The notes beneath the pieces were generated by a model, which saw only the letters and a list, made by a program, of their open reading frames with translations, had not been told where the DNA came from and searched no databases. A DNA stretch of 12,332 nt from NCBI GenBank assembly GCA_024642185.1, contig JAHEBR010000045.1:1-12332 (forward strand), read 5' to 3'. Position 1 is the stretch's first letter. Each line of letters starts with the position of its first letter. This document shows positions 1 through 6,685 of this stretch, one piece after another. The stretch comes from Marivivens sp. GTDB lineage: Bacteria > Pseudomonadota > Alphaproteobacteria > Rhodobacterales > Rhodobacteraceae. Both the position numbers and the translations under genes were made by a program.

Positions 1-563
1 ACGCCCGGCTCCGCGACCGGTTTATGCTCAAGATCCTCGGTCGCCACCTCGATATCGCCCACGCCGAAACGGTCGGTCTCGTCGCGGAAGGCGCCTTGCA
101 GGACAAGCGTCAGCTCGGTCCCTCGGTGGCCGTGGTCGGGCACTGCCGCGCCGCCGGGGATATAGAGAAGGCGCACGCTGGCCTCGCTCGAGGAGGGCAG
201 GATCATCTGCCGGACCCCGCCGCCGAGGCGCTTCCAGCGCACCGCATCGACATCGCCGCCAACATAATCCTGCAACGGCAGCGGGAAGGTCGAAGGCGCC
301 CGGCGGGTCGAGGGCGCGCGCGGTTCAGGTGCCGTGCCGCCGATCAGGCGGAGCGTGGCGGAAAGGGCGTCGTCAGACAGGGCTTCGTTGGCGGCGCTAT
401 CAAGAAGCTGGCCCCCTACGGAATCGAAAGATCCGGCGCGGGCGCGGCATTCGTCGCACATGGAAATATGGGTCGCGACAACAAGGCTGAACGCTTCGGG
501 CAGCGTGCCGGCCGAATAGGCCATCAAGAGCGCGTCGGTGAGGTGATGGTTGATCTGGGACAT
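1..563 (-). CDS. chrR: ChrR-type zinc anti-sigma factor, cupin domain (3' end outside window)
   Basis: Anti-sigma factor that holds the ECF sigma factor RpoE inactive in the cytoplasm and, in Rhodobacter, releases it on singlet-oxygen stress. The window holds 187 residues; the family has a little over 200, so only the end of the cupin domain is missing. The N-terminal zinc anti-sigma domain shows His6 and the HxxxCxxC motif (His32, Cys36, Cys39), matching the zinc ligands known for ChrR. A Pro/Arg-rich linker (about 76-93) leads to a C-terminal cupin with the metal motif HGHRGTE (144-150) and a further His180. The start ATG lies 5 bases after the rpoE stop, so the two are surely co-transcribed and translationally close. 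The identification rests on motifs, length and position behind an ECF11-type sigma gene. The true C-terminus cannot be seen. Confidence 0.93.
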   Translation of the reverse strand, partial: MSQINHHLTDALLMAYSAGTLPEAFSLVVATHISMCDECRARAGSFDSVGGQLLDSAANEALSDDALSATLRLIGGTAPEPRAPSTRRAPSTFPLPLQDYVGGDVDAVRWKRLGGGVRQMILPSSSEASVRLLYIPGGAAVPDHGHRGTELTLVLQGAFRDETDRFGVGDIEVATEDLEHKPVAEPG

Positions 564-568
564 CGTGG

Positions 569-1120
569 CTACTTCATTTCGTGGCGCAAGCGGTCAAGCG
601 CCAAACGGATACGGGATTTGATGGTGCCGAGCGGGAGGCCCGTTTCCTCGGCGAGTTCACGGTGGCTCAGGTCGCCGAAATAGGCACGCTGGATAAGATT
701 TCTCTGCTTTTCGGGTAGGGCGGAAATGGCTTTGCTCAGCCTTTCGGTTTCCTGTTCGAGGGCGAGGGCGTCTTCCTGATCGGCCTCGGCCTCGGGGCCC
801 CACGGCAGGTCTTCGGGTTCGGGGCGCCGCTCGCGCCGGATAACGTCGATCCTTTTGTTTCGCGCGATGGTGAAAATCCAAGTCGCGGCGCTGGCGCGGC
901 TGGGGTCAAAAAGCGCAGCCTTGCGCCACACAGTCGCCATGACCTCTTGGGCGCAGTCTTCGGCAACATCGGCGGGGCTGCCGGATTTCATCAGAAAGCC
1001 TTTGATCCGGGGGGCGAAATGTTGAAAGAGCCGGGCGAAGGCTGCCTGATCCTGCCGGTCGCGGATCGCTATGATTTCGGCGGCCCATTGGGGCGATGCG
1101 CTCTCATCCTTTTCGGTCAA
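569..1120 (-). CDS. rpoE: ECF RNA polymerase sigma factor, RpoE/ECF11 type
   Basis: Alternative sigma factor that directs RNA polymerase to photo-oxidative (singlet oxygen) stress promoters; it is kept inactive by the ChrR encoded directly downstream. From the chosen TTG start the protein has 183 residues, close to the family's usual 178-185. Sigma region 2 spans about 25-97 (core-binding helix around DCAQEVMATVWRKA, 55-68), an acidic linker with LPWGPEAEAD follows (105-114), and region 4 spans about 127-180 with the helix-turn-helix GLPLGTIKSRIRLALDRLR (161-179). The frame stays open upstream to 1294, but that extension looks non-conserved. TTG at 1120 gives the family-like N-terminus MTEKDES and is preceded by a purine-rich GGGGAAAG. 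ATG codons at 1177, 1213 and 1225 are in frame but have no good ribosome binding site. The start is therefore inferred. Confidence 0.92.
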   Translation of the reverse strand: MTEKDESASPQWAAEIIAIRDRQDQAAFARLFQHFAPRIKGFLMKSGSPADVAEDCAQEVMATVWRKAALFDPSRASAATWIFTIARNKRIDVIRRERRPEPEDLPWGPEAEADQEDALALEQETERLSKAISALPEKQRNLIQRAYFGDLSHRELAEETGLPLGTIKSRIRLALDRLRHEMK

Positions 1121-1398
1121 TCGAACTTTCCCCGGCACACGAATACAAACACCATGATTGACACTATAGGAGACCATAGCCGCCTGTGCATCCGTTTTGC
1201 CAGTGATGTTCATCTGAATGTTCATGGCACCTATACGCGGTATTATGGAGACTGGATCACCCGCGCAGGCCATTTTGAGTCGTGTTTTCGGCAAATCATG
1301 TCAGACTGATCATTGGGTCGCTGCAATTTGCGCTGAGTCAAAGTGCGCATCCGGCATTTGTACAAAATGCTCAGAGCTGTTGTTCCAAAGAGGTCAAA
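1121..1398. other. Divergent intergenic region between rpoE and the DUF3775 gene
   Basis: A 278-base gap between divergent genes. It holds the candidate RpoE promoter (1230-1259), an in-frame open extension upstream of rpoE, and a near-palindrome GCATTTGTACAAAATGC at 1354-1370 with the perfect core TTTGTACAAA (1357-1366), about 30 bases before the DUF3775 start codon. I found no confident -35/-10 pair for the plus-strand gene. No additional small gene is supported here. Confidence 0.5.
1230..1259 (-). promoter_or_regulatory. Candidate RpoE-dependent autoregulatory promoter of rpoE-chrR
   Basis: On the minus strand TGATCC (1259 to 1254) is followed after 18 bases by TATAGG (1235 to 1230). A TGATC-type -35 element is the hallmark of RpoE (singlet-oxygen sigma) promoters in Rhodobacter, and rpoE-chrR operons in this family are normally autoregulated. 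Transcription would start near 1223, giving a leader of about 100 bases before the preferred TTG start at 1120. The -35 match is convincing. The -10 assignment and the start point are inferred. Confidence 0.55.
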
Positions 1399-1722
1399 AT
1401 GCTCGATATCACTGCTGACAAGGTTGCCGAGGTTATCATTCTCGCCCGCGAGCTGGACCGTGCCGAGGCCGAGTTTGACGCTTTCATCGAGCGTTTGAAT
1501 GTCGAAGAGCAGGCCTGTCTTGTGGCGATCTTCTGGATCGGCCGGGGCACCTATGAGCCCGAAGAACTGCCTGACGCCATCGAGACCGCGCTGAACGAGG
1601 CGACAACGCCGACGGCCGAATACCTCAAGGGTTCGCCGCATCTGCCCGACCACCTCGAGGCCGGCCTCGAGGCGCTTGGTATCGACAGTTCCGACGAAGA
1701 GGACGAACTTTACCGCAGGTGA
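1399..1722 (+). CDS. DUF3775 domain protein
   Basis: A 107-residue acidic cytoplasmic protein of unknown function that matches the DUF3775 family, known mainly from alphaproteobacteria. The typical parts are an N-terminal helix (LDITADKVAEVIILARELD, 2-20), a middle block NVEEQACLVAIFWIGRGTYEP (about 34-54) and the C-terminal block TAEYLKGSP followed by LPDHLEAGLEALG (72-94). There is no signal peptide, membrane segment or catalytic motif. The frame opens at 1282, but ATG at 1399 has a good ribosome binding site (AAAGAGG, 5 bases upstream) and gives the family's usual N-terminus. Its 3' end overlaps that of the convergent saccharopine dehydrogenase gene by 13 bases. It is divergent from rpoE. 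Family assignment is by recognised sequence pattern; no role can be inferred. Confidence 0.87.
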   Translation: MLDITADKVAEVIILARELDRAEAEFDAFIERLNVEEQACLVAIFWIGRGTYEPEELPDAIETALNEATTPTAEYLKGSPHLPDHLEAGLEALGIDSSDEEDELYRR

Positions 1723-2750
1723 TCGTCAAAAATCGCCCGCGCCCGGCCCCAGACGCCTGCATCCAGGGCATCCAATGCCAGAAGATGCGGGAGAAGCTGA
1801 CCGGCGAAATCCTCTGAGCTTTCCTTGGGAAGAAGTGACGGCAGATTGTCGATCGCCGTCACGTCGAGCACCGGATCGTCCCAGACGCGCAGGGCTGGCG
1901 CCTCCCAATCCGTCACCCGGTCATAGACCTTGATGGGCGAGAAGTCGCTATCGGGGTCACAGGCGATATCGCCGATCACCCGAAGATCGCGCGGCGCGGT
2001 GAGCGCGGATTTCGGCACGAAAACAGGGGTGCCGGGGCGGGCGAGGATACAGTTGAGAAAGATGCCGTGCGCCAGAACTTCGGGAAAAGGCCCGCCGCTC
2101 TGGGTTTCGGCCATATCCCATTTGGTGACCTTGAGCCCGACCTGCTCGCAAAGCTCGGCCGCGCCCGTTCCGACCCGGCCCAAAGCGCCGATGACAAGGA
2201 CATTCGGCCGCCCGCTGCCGATTTCCTTGCCGACATGGGCGACCAGAGCGTCCGAGTTTGGAAAGGTCGAAACCGGCGCGGCGATCCCGCCTTTGGCTTG
2301 CGCCGCCCAGCAGAGAGCCGCCACAGCCGCGCCGGCAAAACCGGCCCAGTAGCCGAAGGCCGCCACGCGCCGCCCTGTCTCGTCGGTCAGGTATTCGAGG
2401 TCATAAAGCGCCCCGCCGCCTGCGCGGAAGCGTTCCAGAAGAATCTTTCCGGCGGGTTGCCCCTTATAGGCATGGCCGAACATGATGTGCCGGTGCGGCA
2501 GGGGTGTGCCGTCTTCGGGAAGCTCTTTGAGGCCAAAGATGATGGCGTCCTGCGGCGCGGTTCGCCAGCTGCCTTCAGGGGCGATGTTGGCTCCCGTATC
2601 GCGATAGCCCTCGACTGGAATAGCCCTCTGACGGCTTTCCTCGACGGTGACTTGGTGCCCTGCAGCCAGGAGCCTCGCGACACCTTCGGGCGTAACACCA
2701 CAACGCTCTTCGTGCGGGCGCTCTTCGGCTCGGACCCAGATATGCGTCAT
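1710..2750 (-). CDS. Saccharopine dehydrogenase (NAD, L-lysine-forming type)
   Basis: Resembles the single-domain, 346-residue saccharopine dehydrogenases (fungal Lys1 type, EC 1.5.1.7), which interconvert saccharopine with lysine plus 2-oxoglutarate using NAD. Family landmarks are RPHE (11-14) near the N-terminus, the catalytic-region lysine in LKELPED (74-80), His93 in FGHAYKGQ (91-98), a Rossmann segment VIGALGRVGTGA (187-198), the DIACD turn (261-265) and the very characteristic DNLPSLLPKES (301-311). Bacteria usually make lysine through diaminopimelate, so the in vivo role may be saccharopine breakdown or another amino-acid dehydrogenase reaction; this is inference. The start ATG has AGGAGAG just upstream. 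The gene follows the phosphatase gene by 9 bases, suggesting an operon, and its 3' end overlaps the DUF3775 gene by 13 bases. Confidence 0.88.
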   Translation of the reverse strand: MTHIWVRAEERPHEERCGVTPEGVARLLAAGHQVTVEESRQRAIPVEGYRDTGANIAPEGSWRTAPQDAIIFGLKELPEDGTPLPHRHIMFGHAYKGQPAGKILLERFRAGGGALYDLEYLTDETGRRVAAFGYWAGFAGAAVAALCWAAQAKGGIAAPVSTFPNSDALVAHVGKEIGSGRPNVLVIGALGRVGTGAAELCEQVGLKVTKWDMAETQSGGPFPEVLAHGIFLNCILARPGTPVFVPKSALTAPRDLRVIGDIACDPDSDFSPIKVYDRVTDWEAPALRVWDDPVLDVTAIDNLPSLLPKESSEDFAGQLLPHLLALDALDAGVWGRARAIFDDHLR

Positions 2751-2759
2751 GGCTCTCTC

Positions 2760-3404
2760 CTAGAAATGCGTGCGCGCGGTGCGCCGGTCGTGGTCTTCCA
2801 GATGCGGGATGGCGTTGAAACCCGCAAGGATCGGCCCGACCGGGCTTACGTGAACACGGTGCAGCGAGGTGTTGTAGATCGGCAGGGCGATATGGGCCAT
2901 CCGGCGCGGATCGAGATCAAGCAAGTGCCGCACCATCATCGAGATCACACCGCCCGAGGTAATGCACAGGATATTGCGCCCCGGTTGGGCCGCCTCTTGC
3001 AGGACGCCGACCACCCGTTTTTCGAAATCGGCGAAGGTCTCGTTGCCCATGATCTCGGCGCGGTGCCAGGCCTCCATAACCTGCGGCATATGCCCGGCAA
3101 AACCGTCGCCGCCCGGCATCGGGATGCCGTGGGTGTCTTCAAGAGCCTTGCCGAGATTGAAATAGTCGAGCTCGTTCAGGCGCGTGTCGATTTCGGGCGT
3201 CTTGTGGCCCATGCCTTCGGCAGTCTCCACATGGCGGCGCAAGCTGCCGCTCAGGATCAGATCAAACCCTTCGCCGCGATGCGCCATCCAGTCGCCAAGC
3301 CACGCCGCCTGTTGATGGCCCAGTGGCGACAGCCGGTCGTAATCTTCCTCGGTCTTGGCCGCAGAGTTGGCTTGCCCATGCCGGACGAGGGTTATCGTGC
3401 CCAT
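2760..3404 (-). CDS. Histidine phosphatase superfamily protein, second catalytic His absent
   Basis: A 214-residue protein of the phosphoglycerate mutase-like (branch 1 histidine phosphatase) superfamily. The phosphate-accepting motif LVRHGQ (6-11, His9), the second arginine in SGSLRRHVETAE (52-63) and the acid residue in LNELDYF (76-82) are present. The usual second histidine, found in SHGG-type motifs, is replaced: the sequence reads CITSGGVISMM (147-157), with Thr-Ser where Ser-His is expected. A TSGG/SSGG variant exists in some proteins of this superfamily, so this may be a genuine subgroup rather than a dead enzyme. The substrate is unknown. ATG is preceded by AAGGAG at proper spacing. 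The saccharopine dehydrogenase gene starts 9 bases after the stop, so the two are probably co-transcribed. Confidence 0.9.
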   Translation of the reverse strand: MGTITLVRHGQANSAAKTEEDYDRLSPLGHQQAAWLGDWMAHRGEGFDLILSGSLRRHVETAEGMGHKTPEIDTRLNELDYFNLGKALEDTHGIPMPGGDGFAGHMPQVMEAWHRAEIMGNETFADFEKRVVGVLQEAAQPGRNILCITSGGVISMMVRHLLDLDPRRMAHIALPIYNTSLHRVHVSPVGPILAGFNAIPHLEDHDRRTARTHF

Positions 3405-3554
3405 CGGGTGCTCCTTGCTCGAGCCTTTGACCTAGGACGAAGTTCCGTAAATGACAACGCATTCGTCAGCCCTCTGCGTCCTGTTATTGAATATCTCCCG
3501 ATCCATGCGAAACTGATCTGAAAGGCCCATCGGGCAAAGCACAGGAATGGAACA
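3405..3554. other. Divergent intergenic region, phosphatase / pseudo-caspase genes
   Basis: A 150-base gap that must hold promoters for both directions. On the minus strand TTGTCA (3457 to 3452) is followed after 17 bases by TAGGTC (3434 to 3429), a possible sigma-70 promoter with a weak -10. On the plus strand TTGAAT around 3488-3493 is the best -35-like string, but no convincing -10 follows. No small gene or RNA is recognisable. Confidence 0.3.
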
Positions 3555-5108
3555 ATGCGCCAACTGCTTCTCACCACGGCTCTCACCTTCTTTACGGCGG
3601 GAGATGTACTGGCCGATGGCGCCGCGCTGATCCTCGGCAACGAACGCTACGACCGGCTCGACCGCGTGAGCCGCGGCGACGATGTGCTTGAGGTGGGCGA
3701 AGGGCTTGTCGATCTGGGTTTTCAGGTATTCGCGCTAAGTGATAGTGAGGCTGGCAATACGGCTCGTGCGCTTGCCGATTTTTCCAAGGCAGCGGTTGAG
3801 GCCGATGCTGTGGTCATTATTCTGACCGGGCATTTTGTGACCGATGGCGCAAGAAGTTGGCTTTTGACCACAGACGCCCGCGATCCGGGCTTGTTTTCGC
3901 TTGGAGGCACCGCTGTCTCGCTCGAGAGCCTGCTACGCCTTTTGTCGGTCGCGCCCGGCAGGGCCGTTTTGATGATCGGCAGCTTCGACGATGATGCCAG
4001 ACTGGATCCCTGGCTTTCCGAGGGGATCGGCGCAGTCGAAATCCCGCAAGGCGTCATGGTGATCCGCGGCGAGCCGCGCGAGCTTGCCAATTTCGCCGAG
4101 GATTTCCTGATCGAGCCCGGCGCCGATATCGCAGCGGCGGCGCGGGACAACTCGTCGCTTAGCCTTTCGGGTTTTGCGCCCCTTTCCTGGCGGATCAGTG
4201 CGGGCACGTCGGAAAACGTGGTGGTTCAGCAGCCGGTTCAAACACAACCGCAAACCCCGGCGCCGTTGCCGCAGCCCAATCTCTCGGATCCCAAGTCGAT
4301 CGAAGACAACCTTGGTCTGACCCTTGATGCCCGCCGCGAGATTCAGCGCGACCTCACGATCCTTGATTACAACACACGCGGCATCGACGGCATCTTTGGT
4401 CAGGGAACCCGCCGCGCCATTGCCAATTGGCAGCAGGTCAACGGCTATCCGCAGACGACCTATCTTAGCGCCGATCAGATCCAGCGCCTTGACGCGCAAG
4501 CGAGCGTGCGGGCCGCCGAACTAGAAGCCGAAGCTGAACGCAAGCGGGCCGAGCAGGCGCGGCTTGACGAAGCCTATTGGGAAGAAACCGGCGCGCGCGG
4601 AACCGAGGTCGGCCTGCGCGCCTATATTGAGCGCTATCCGGACGGGATCCATTCGGAACAGGCGCAAGCCGCACTCGAAGAAATCGCCCTCGCCAAGCGC
4701 CAGAACGTTTCGGTAGAAGAGCGTGCTTCATGGGATGCAGCGCGGGCGATCAACACAGTTGCCTCCTATCAGAATTATCTGACGCTCTATCCCAATGGCG
4801 CTTTTGCAAGCGATGCTCAGGCGAAGATCACCGAACTCAACCGGTCGCAGGCGGATGCCTCGTCAATCGCGGCGGCGGCCGAGGCGGAGCAGCGGCTCAA
4901 GCTCAATCCGATTACCGCACGCCTTGTCGAGGCGCGCCTAAAGACCCTCGGCTTTGATCCGGGTGTGGTTGACGGGCGGTTCGATGAAAGCACCCGCCGC
5001 GCCCTGCGCCGGTATCAGGCATCGCGAGATCTCTCCGTGACCGGTTATCTTAACGAAGCGACGCTGATCCGAATCCTCGCGGATACCGGAATCACCATCA
5101 ACCGCTAA
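3555..5108 (+). CDS. Secreted pseudo-caspase with two peptidoglycan-binding-like domains
   Basis: A 517-residue exported protein. A signal peptide (1-20, likely cut after DVLA) is followed by a caspase-like (peptidase C14) fold, about 22-200. The fold starts with ALILGNERYDRL (24-35) and keeps His93 in ILTGH (89-93), but the cysteine region reads VLMIGSFDDDARLD (138-151), with no catalytic Cys. The whole protein contains no cysteine, so peptidase activity is not expected. A Gln/Pro-rich linker (224-245) leads to a first PG_binding_1-like domain (about 253-312, GIDGIFGQGTRRAI), a charged helical stretch (315-340), two similar repeats (AYWEETGARGTEVGLRAYIE and ASWDAARAINTVASYQNYLT, starting at 340 and 391) and a second PG_binding_1-like domain (455-508, GVVDGRFDESTRRALRRYQ). 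The ribosome binding site is AGGAA, 8 bases before ATG. The role is unknown; a periplasmic scaffold or binding protein is inferred. Confidence 0.85.
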   Translation: MRQLLLTTALTFFTAGDVLADGAALILGNERYDRLDRVSRGDDVLEVGEGLVDLGFQVFALSDSEAGNTARALADFSKAAVEADAVVIILTGHFVTDGARSWLLTTDARDPGLFSLGGTAVSLESLLRLLSVAPGRAVLMIGSFDDDARLDPWLSEGIGAVEIPQGVMVIRGEPRELANFAEDFLIEPGADIAAAARDNSSLSLSGFAPLSWRISAGTSENVVVQQPVQTQPQTPAPLPQPNLSDPKSIEDNLGLTLDARREIQRDLTILDYNTRGIDGIFGQGTRRAIANWQQVNGYPQTTYLSADQIQRLDAQASVRAAELEAEAERKRAEQARLDEAYWEETGARGTEVGLRAYIERYPDGIHSEQAQAALEEIALAKRQNVSVEERASWDAARAINTVASYQNYLTLYPNGAFASDAQAKITELNRSQADASSIAAAAEAEQRLKLNPITARLVEARLKTLGFDPGVVDGRFDESTRRALRRYQASRDLSVTGYLNEATLIRILADTGITINR

Positions 5109-5109
5109 G

Positions 5110-6324
5110 CTATTCGGCGGGAACGAAACGCTCGAGCGCCAGACGCACCGGAACTGGCGCCGAGCTGGCGATATCTTTGACCCCGAAGAGATAGGTTCCG
5201 CGATTGAGCCGCGCGGCGACCATTGAATCGAGCCCATCGCCGGTGTCGTCATTCTCGGTCAGTTTGCGCCCCAGATCGTCGAAGAGGACAAGATGCGGAT
5301 CGCCCCCTTCCGAGGCGGAGATCGCTTCGACGACGACAAGGCCATATTCCGGCACGTCAAAGCTGAACCACGTGGTCGAGCTGTCGATCATGGCGTCTTG
5401 GCGCAGACGGGTCTGGAGGGATCCTGCATCGATCACCGGATAGCTGCCGTCGAGGGGCGGAGCCATGTTGCCTGACTCGAACTGGACCTGCATCGCGCCA
5501 GTGGCATCATAATCGCCAACTTGCAGGGTGATGGGCGCGCTTGCATCGGAGAGGGCCTGAACAGCGATGCAATAGCTTCCGGACGGTAAAGGATCGGCGA
5601 GGTCGAGCCGCGAATTGAGGCCGATTGCATCGTCATTCTCGGCGACCCATTCACCGTTGGAATCAAACAGCGTTATCAAGGGATCGGCGACTTCGTTCTC
5701 GGCGGTGATGGTCAGTGCGCCGCCCTCTGGAAGATCAAACCGCCAATAGGGGACTTCCGAGGAGGAGGCGATTCCTGGCACGCCAAGTGTCAGGGATTCG
5801 GCGTAGGTATCTGCATCGCAGGGGCGGACGCTGTCGTCGATCGAGATTTCCTCGCCGCTCGCGCCTTCGGTGAGCGGCTCGTGTTCGCTCCGGCCGACCC
5901 GGACAAATGCTGTCATCGGCGCATTGTCGTAAGATCGCACAACAGCGCAGTAGAGACCCGGCTCGAGACTGGTTTCGATCCTTGCGGCCCCATTGCCACC
6001 CGAATCGTCGTCGGTGGCGACGAGAGCGCCGGCTTCGTCGAATAGGTCCATCACGGGATCGGTGCCGCCGCGGCCCGCCGCTTCGATGCGGAGGTCAGCC
6101 GGCGACGATAGGCTGAACAGGGCTGTGTATTCGCCGCCGCCTAGAACCAAGGCCATCTGTTCCTGAAACGTGCTGGCGCTCGATATGTCAGATGAGGCCT
6201 CGCCGCCGCCGATCCAGACGCCATCCTCGCCGATTCCCGCGCAGGTGCTCTGGGCCGCCAAGGGGGATGCAGAACCAAGCAGAAGCGCCAACGTAGCCCC
6301 GGCCCGAATTGTCTTGGTTGTCAT
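5110..6324 (-). CDS. Secreted protein with three PPC-like beta domains
   Basis: A 404-residue exported protein of unknown function. A signal peptide (1-24, cut near PLAA) is followed by three related beta-sandwich-like repeats, about 36-145, 155-272 and 290-400. Each has a DPxxxLFDxxG strand (DPVMDLFDEAG 89-99, DPLITLFDSNG 214-224, DPHLVLFDDLG 342-352) followed by an acidic loop (ATDDDSGGNG, AENDDAIG, TENDDTGDG). This is the pattern of bacterial pre-peptidase C-terminal (PPC) domains, and the acidic loops could bind calcium. Cys28, Cys126, Cys169 and Cys252 fit two disulfides, consistent with export. No catalytic domain is fused. ATG has GAGGG about 8 bases upstream. The stop lies one base from the stop of the convergent pseudo-caspase gene. 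A terminator-like hairpin sits in the leader just upstream of the ribosome binding site. Confidence 0.82.
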   Translation of the reverse strand: MTTKTIRAGATLALLLGSASPLAAQSTCAGIGEDGVWIGGGEASSDISSASTFQEQMALVLGGGEYTALFSLSSPADLRIEAAGRGGTDPVMDLFDEAGALVATDDDSGGNGAARIETSLEPGLYCAVVRSYDNAPMTAFVRVGRSEHEPLTEGASGEEISIDDSVRPCDADTYAESLTLGVPGIASSSEVPYWRFDLPEGGALTITAENEVADPLITLFDSNGEWVAENDDAIGLNSRLDLADPLPSGSYCIAVQALSDASAPITLQVGDYDATGAMQVQFESGNMAPPLDGSYPVIDAGSLQTRLRQDAMIDSSTTWFSFDVPEYGLVVVEAISASEGGDPHLVLFDDLGRKLTENDDTGDGLDSMVAARLNRGTYLFGVKDIASSAPVPVRLALERFVPAE

Positions 6325-6338
6325 ATCGCGTCCCTCTG

Positions 6339-6377
6339 AAAAAGCGGTTGGCCGAAGACTAAGCCTTCGGCCAACCG
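6339..6377 (-). terminator. Terminator-like hairpin in the leader of the PPC gene
   Basis: A perfect 13-base-pair inverted repeat, CGGTTGGCCGAAG (6345-6357) and CTTCGGCCAACCG (6365-6377), with a 7-base loop. Read on the minus strand it is followed by a C and then five T (6343 to 6339), the form of an intrinsic terminator. It ends only about 15 bases before the start codon of the PPC gene, so there is no room for a promoter between them. It could be a second terminator for the rpmJ transcript, an attenuator, or a stabilising 5' stem. Confidence 0.7.
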
Positions 6378-6427
6378 TCTGGCCAGAGCCGAAACAGGAA
6401 AGATCAAGAATCCATGACGAAAAAGAT

Positions 6428-6453
6428 AAACCCCGCCGGTTAGGGCGGGGTTT
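6428..6453 (-). terminator. Intrinsic terminator of rpmJ
   Basis: A perfect 10-base-pair stem, AAACCCCGCC and GGCGGGGTTT, with a 6-base loop. On the minus strand it is followed by TTTATCTTTTTC. It lies about 31 bases after the rpmJ stop codon, in the right orientation. Confidence 0.88.
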
Positions 6454-6484
6454 GAAACCTTCGGCCTTGTGGGGCCGACGCTCG

Positions 6485-6610
6485 TTAGCCCTGACGGGCT
6501 TTGAACCGGCGCTGCGTCTTGTTGATGACGTAGACGCGGCCCTTGCGGCGCACGATGCGGCAATCGCGGTGGCGCTGCTTGAGCGAGCGGAGAGAGTTAC
6601 GGACTTTCAT
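6485..6610 (-). CDS. rpmJ: 50S ribosomal protein L36, zinc-free type
   Basis: A 41-residue basic protein of the large ribosomal subunit. The start MKVRNSLRSLKQRH, the core RDCRIVRRKGRVYVINK (15-31) and the C-terminal RFKARQG match the L36 family, in particular the zinc-independent (YkgO/C-minus) form. Only one cysteine (Cys17) remains, so the four zinc ligands of the classical form are absent. ATG is preceded by GGAGG at 7 bases. The gene lies 75 bases after tRNA-Val on the same strand and is followed by a strong intrinsic terminator. I see no separate promoter in the 75-base gap, so it may be read from the tRNA promoter. Confidence 0.96.
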   Translation of the reverse strand: MKVRNSLRSLKQRHRDCRIVRRKGRVYVINKTQRRFKARQG

Positions 6611-6685
6611 ATCCTGACCTCCATGTTCGCGGCGCGGCGATTGCGCCTTGGGTTTCGGTTCAGGCCTTGCGGCCCGGTGAATTCA

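Noticed and set aside
24..683. A 219-codon open frame on the plus strand
   Set aside because: It is antisense to chrR and the end of rpoE; the minus-strand reading gives zinc and cupin motifs, and this one gives none.
1307..1312. TGATCA as a second RpoE-type -35 element, for the DUF3775 gene
   Set aside because: No TA-rich -10 follows at 17-18 bases on the plus strand, so membership of the DUF3775 gene in the RpoE regulon is not supported.
2067..3521. A 484-codon open frame on the plus strand
   Set aside because: It is antisense to the saccharopine dehydrogenase and phosphatase genes, both of which have family motifs and ribosome binding sites. It spans the intergenic gap without its own signals.
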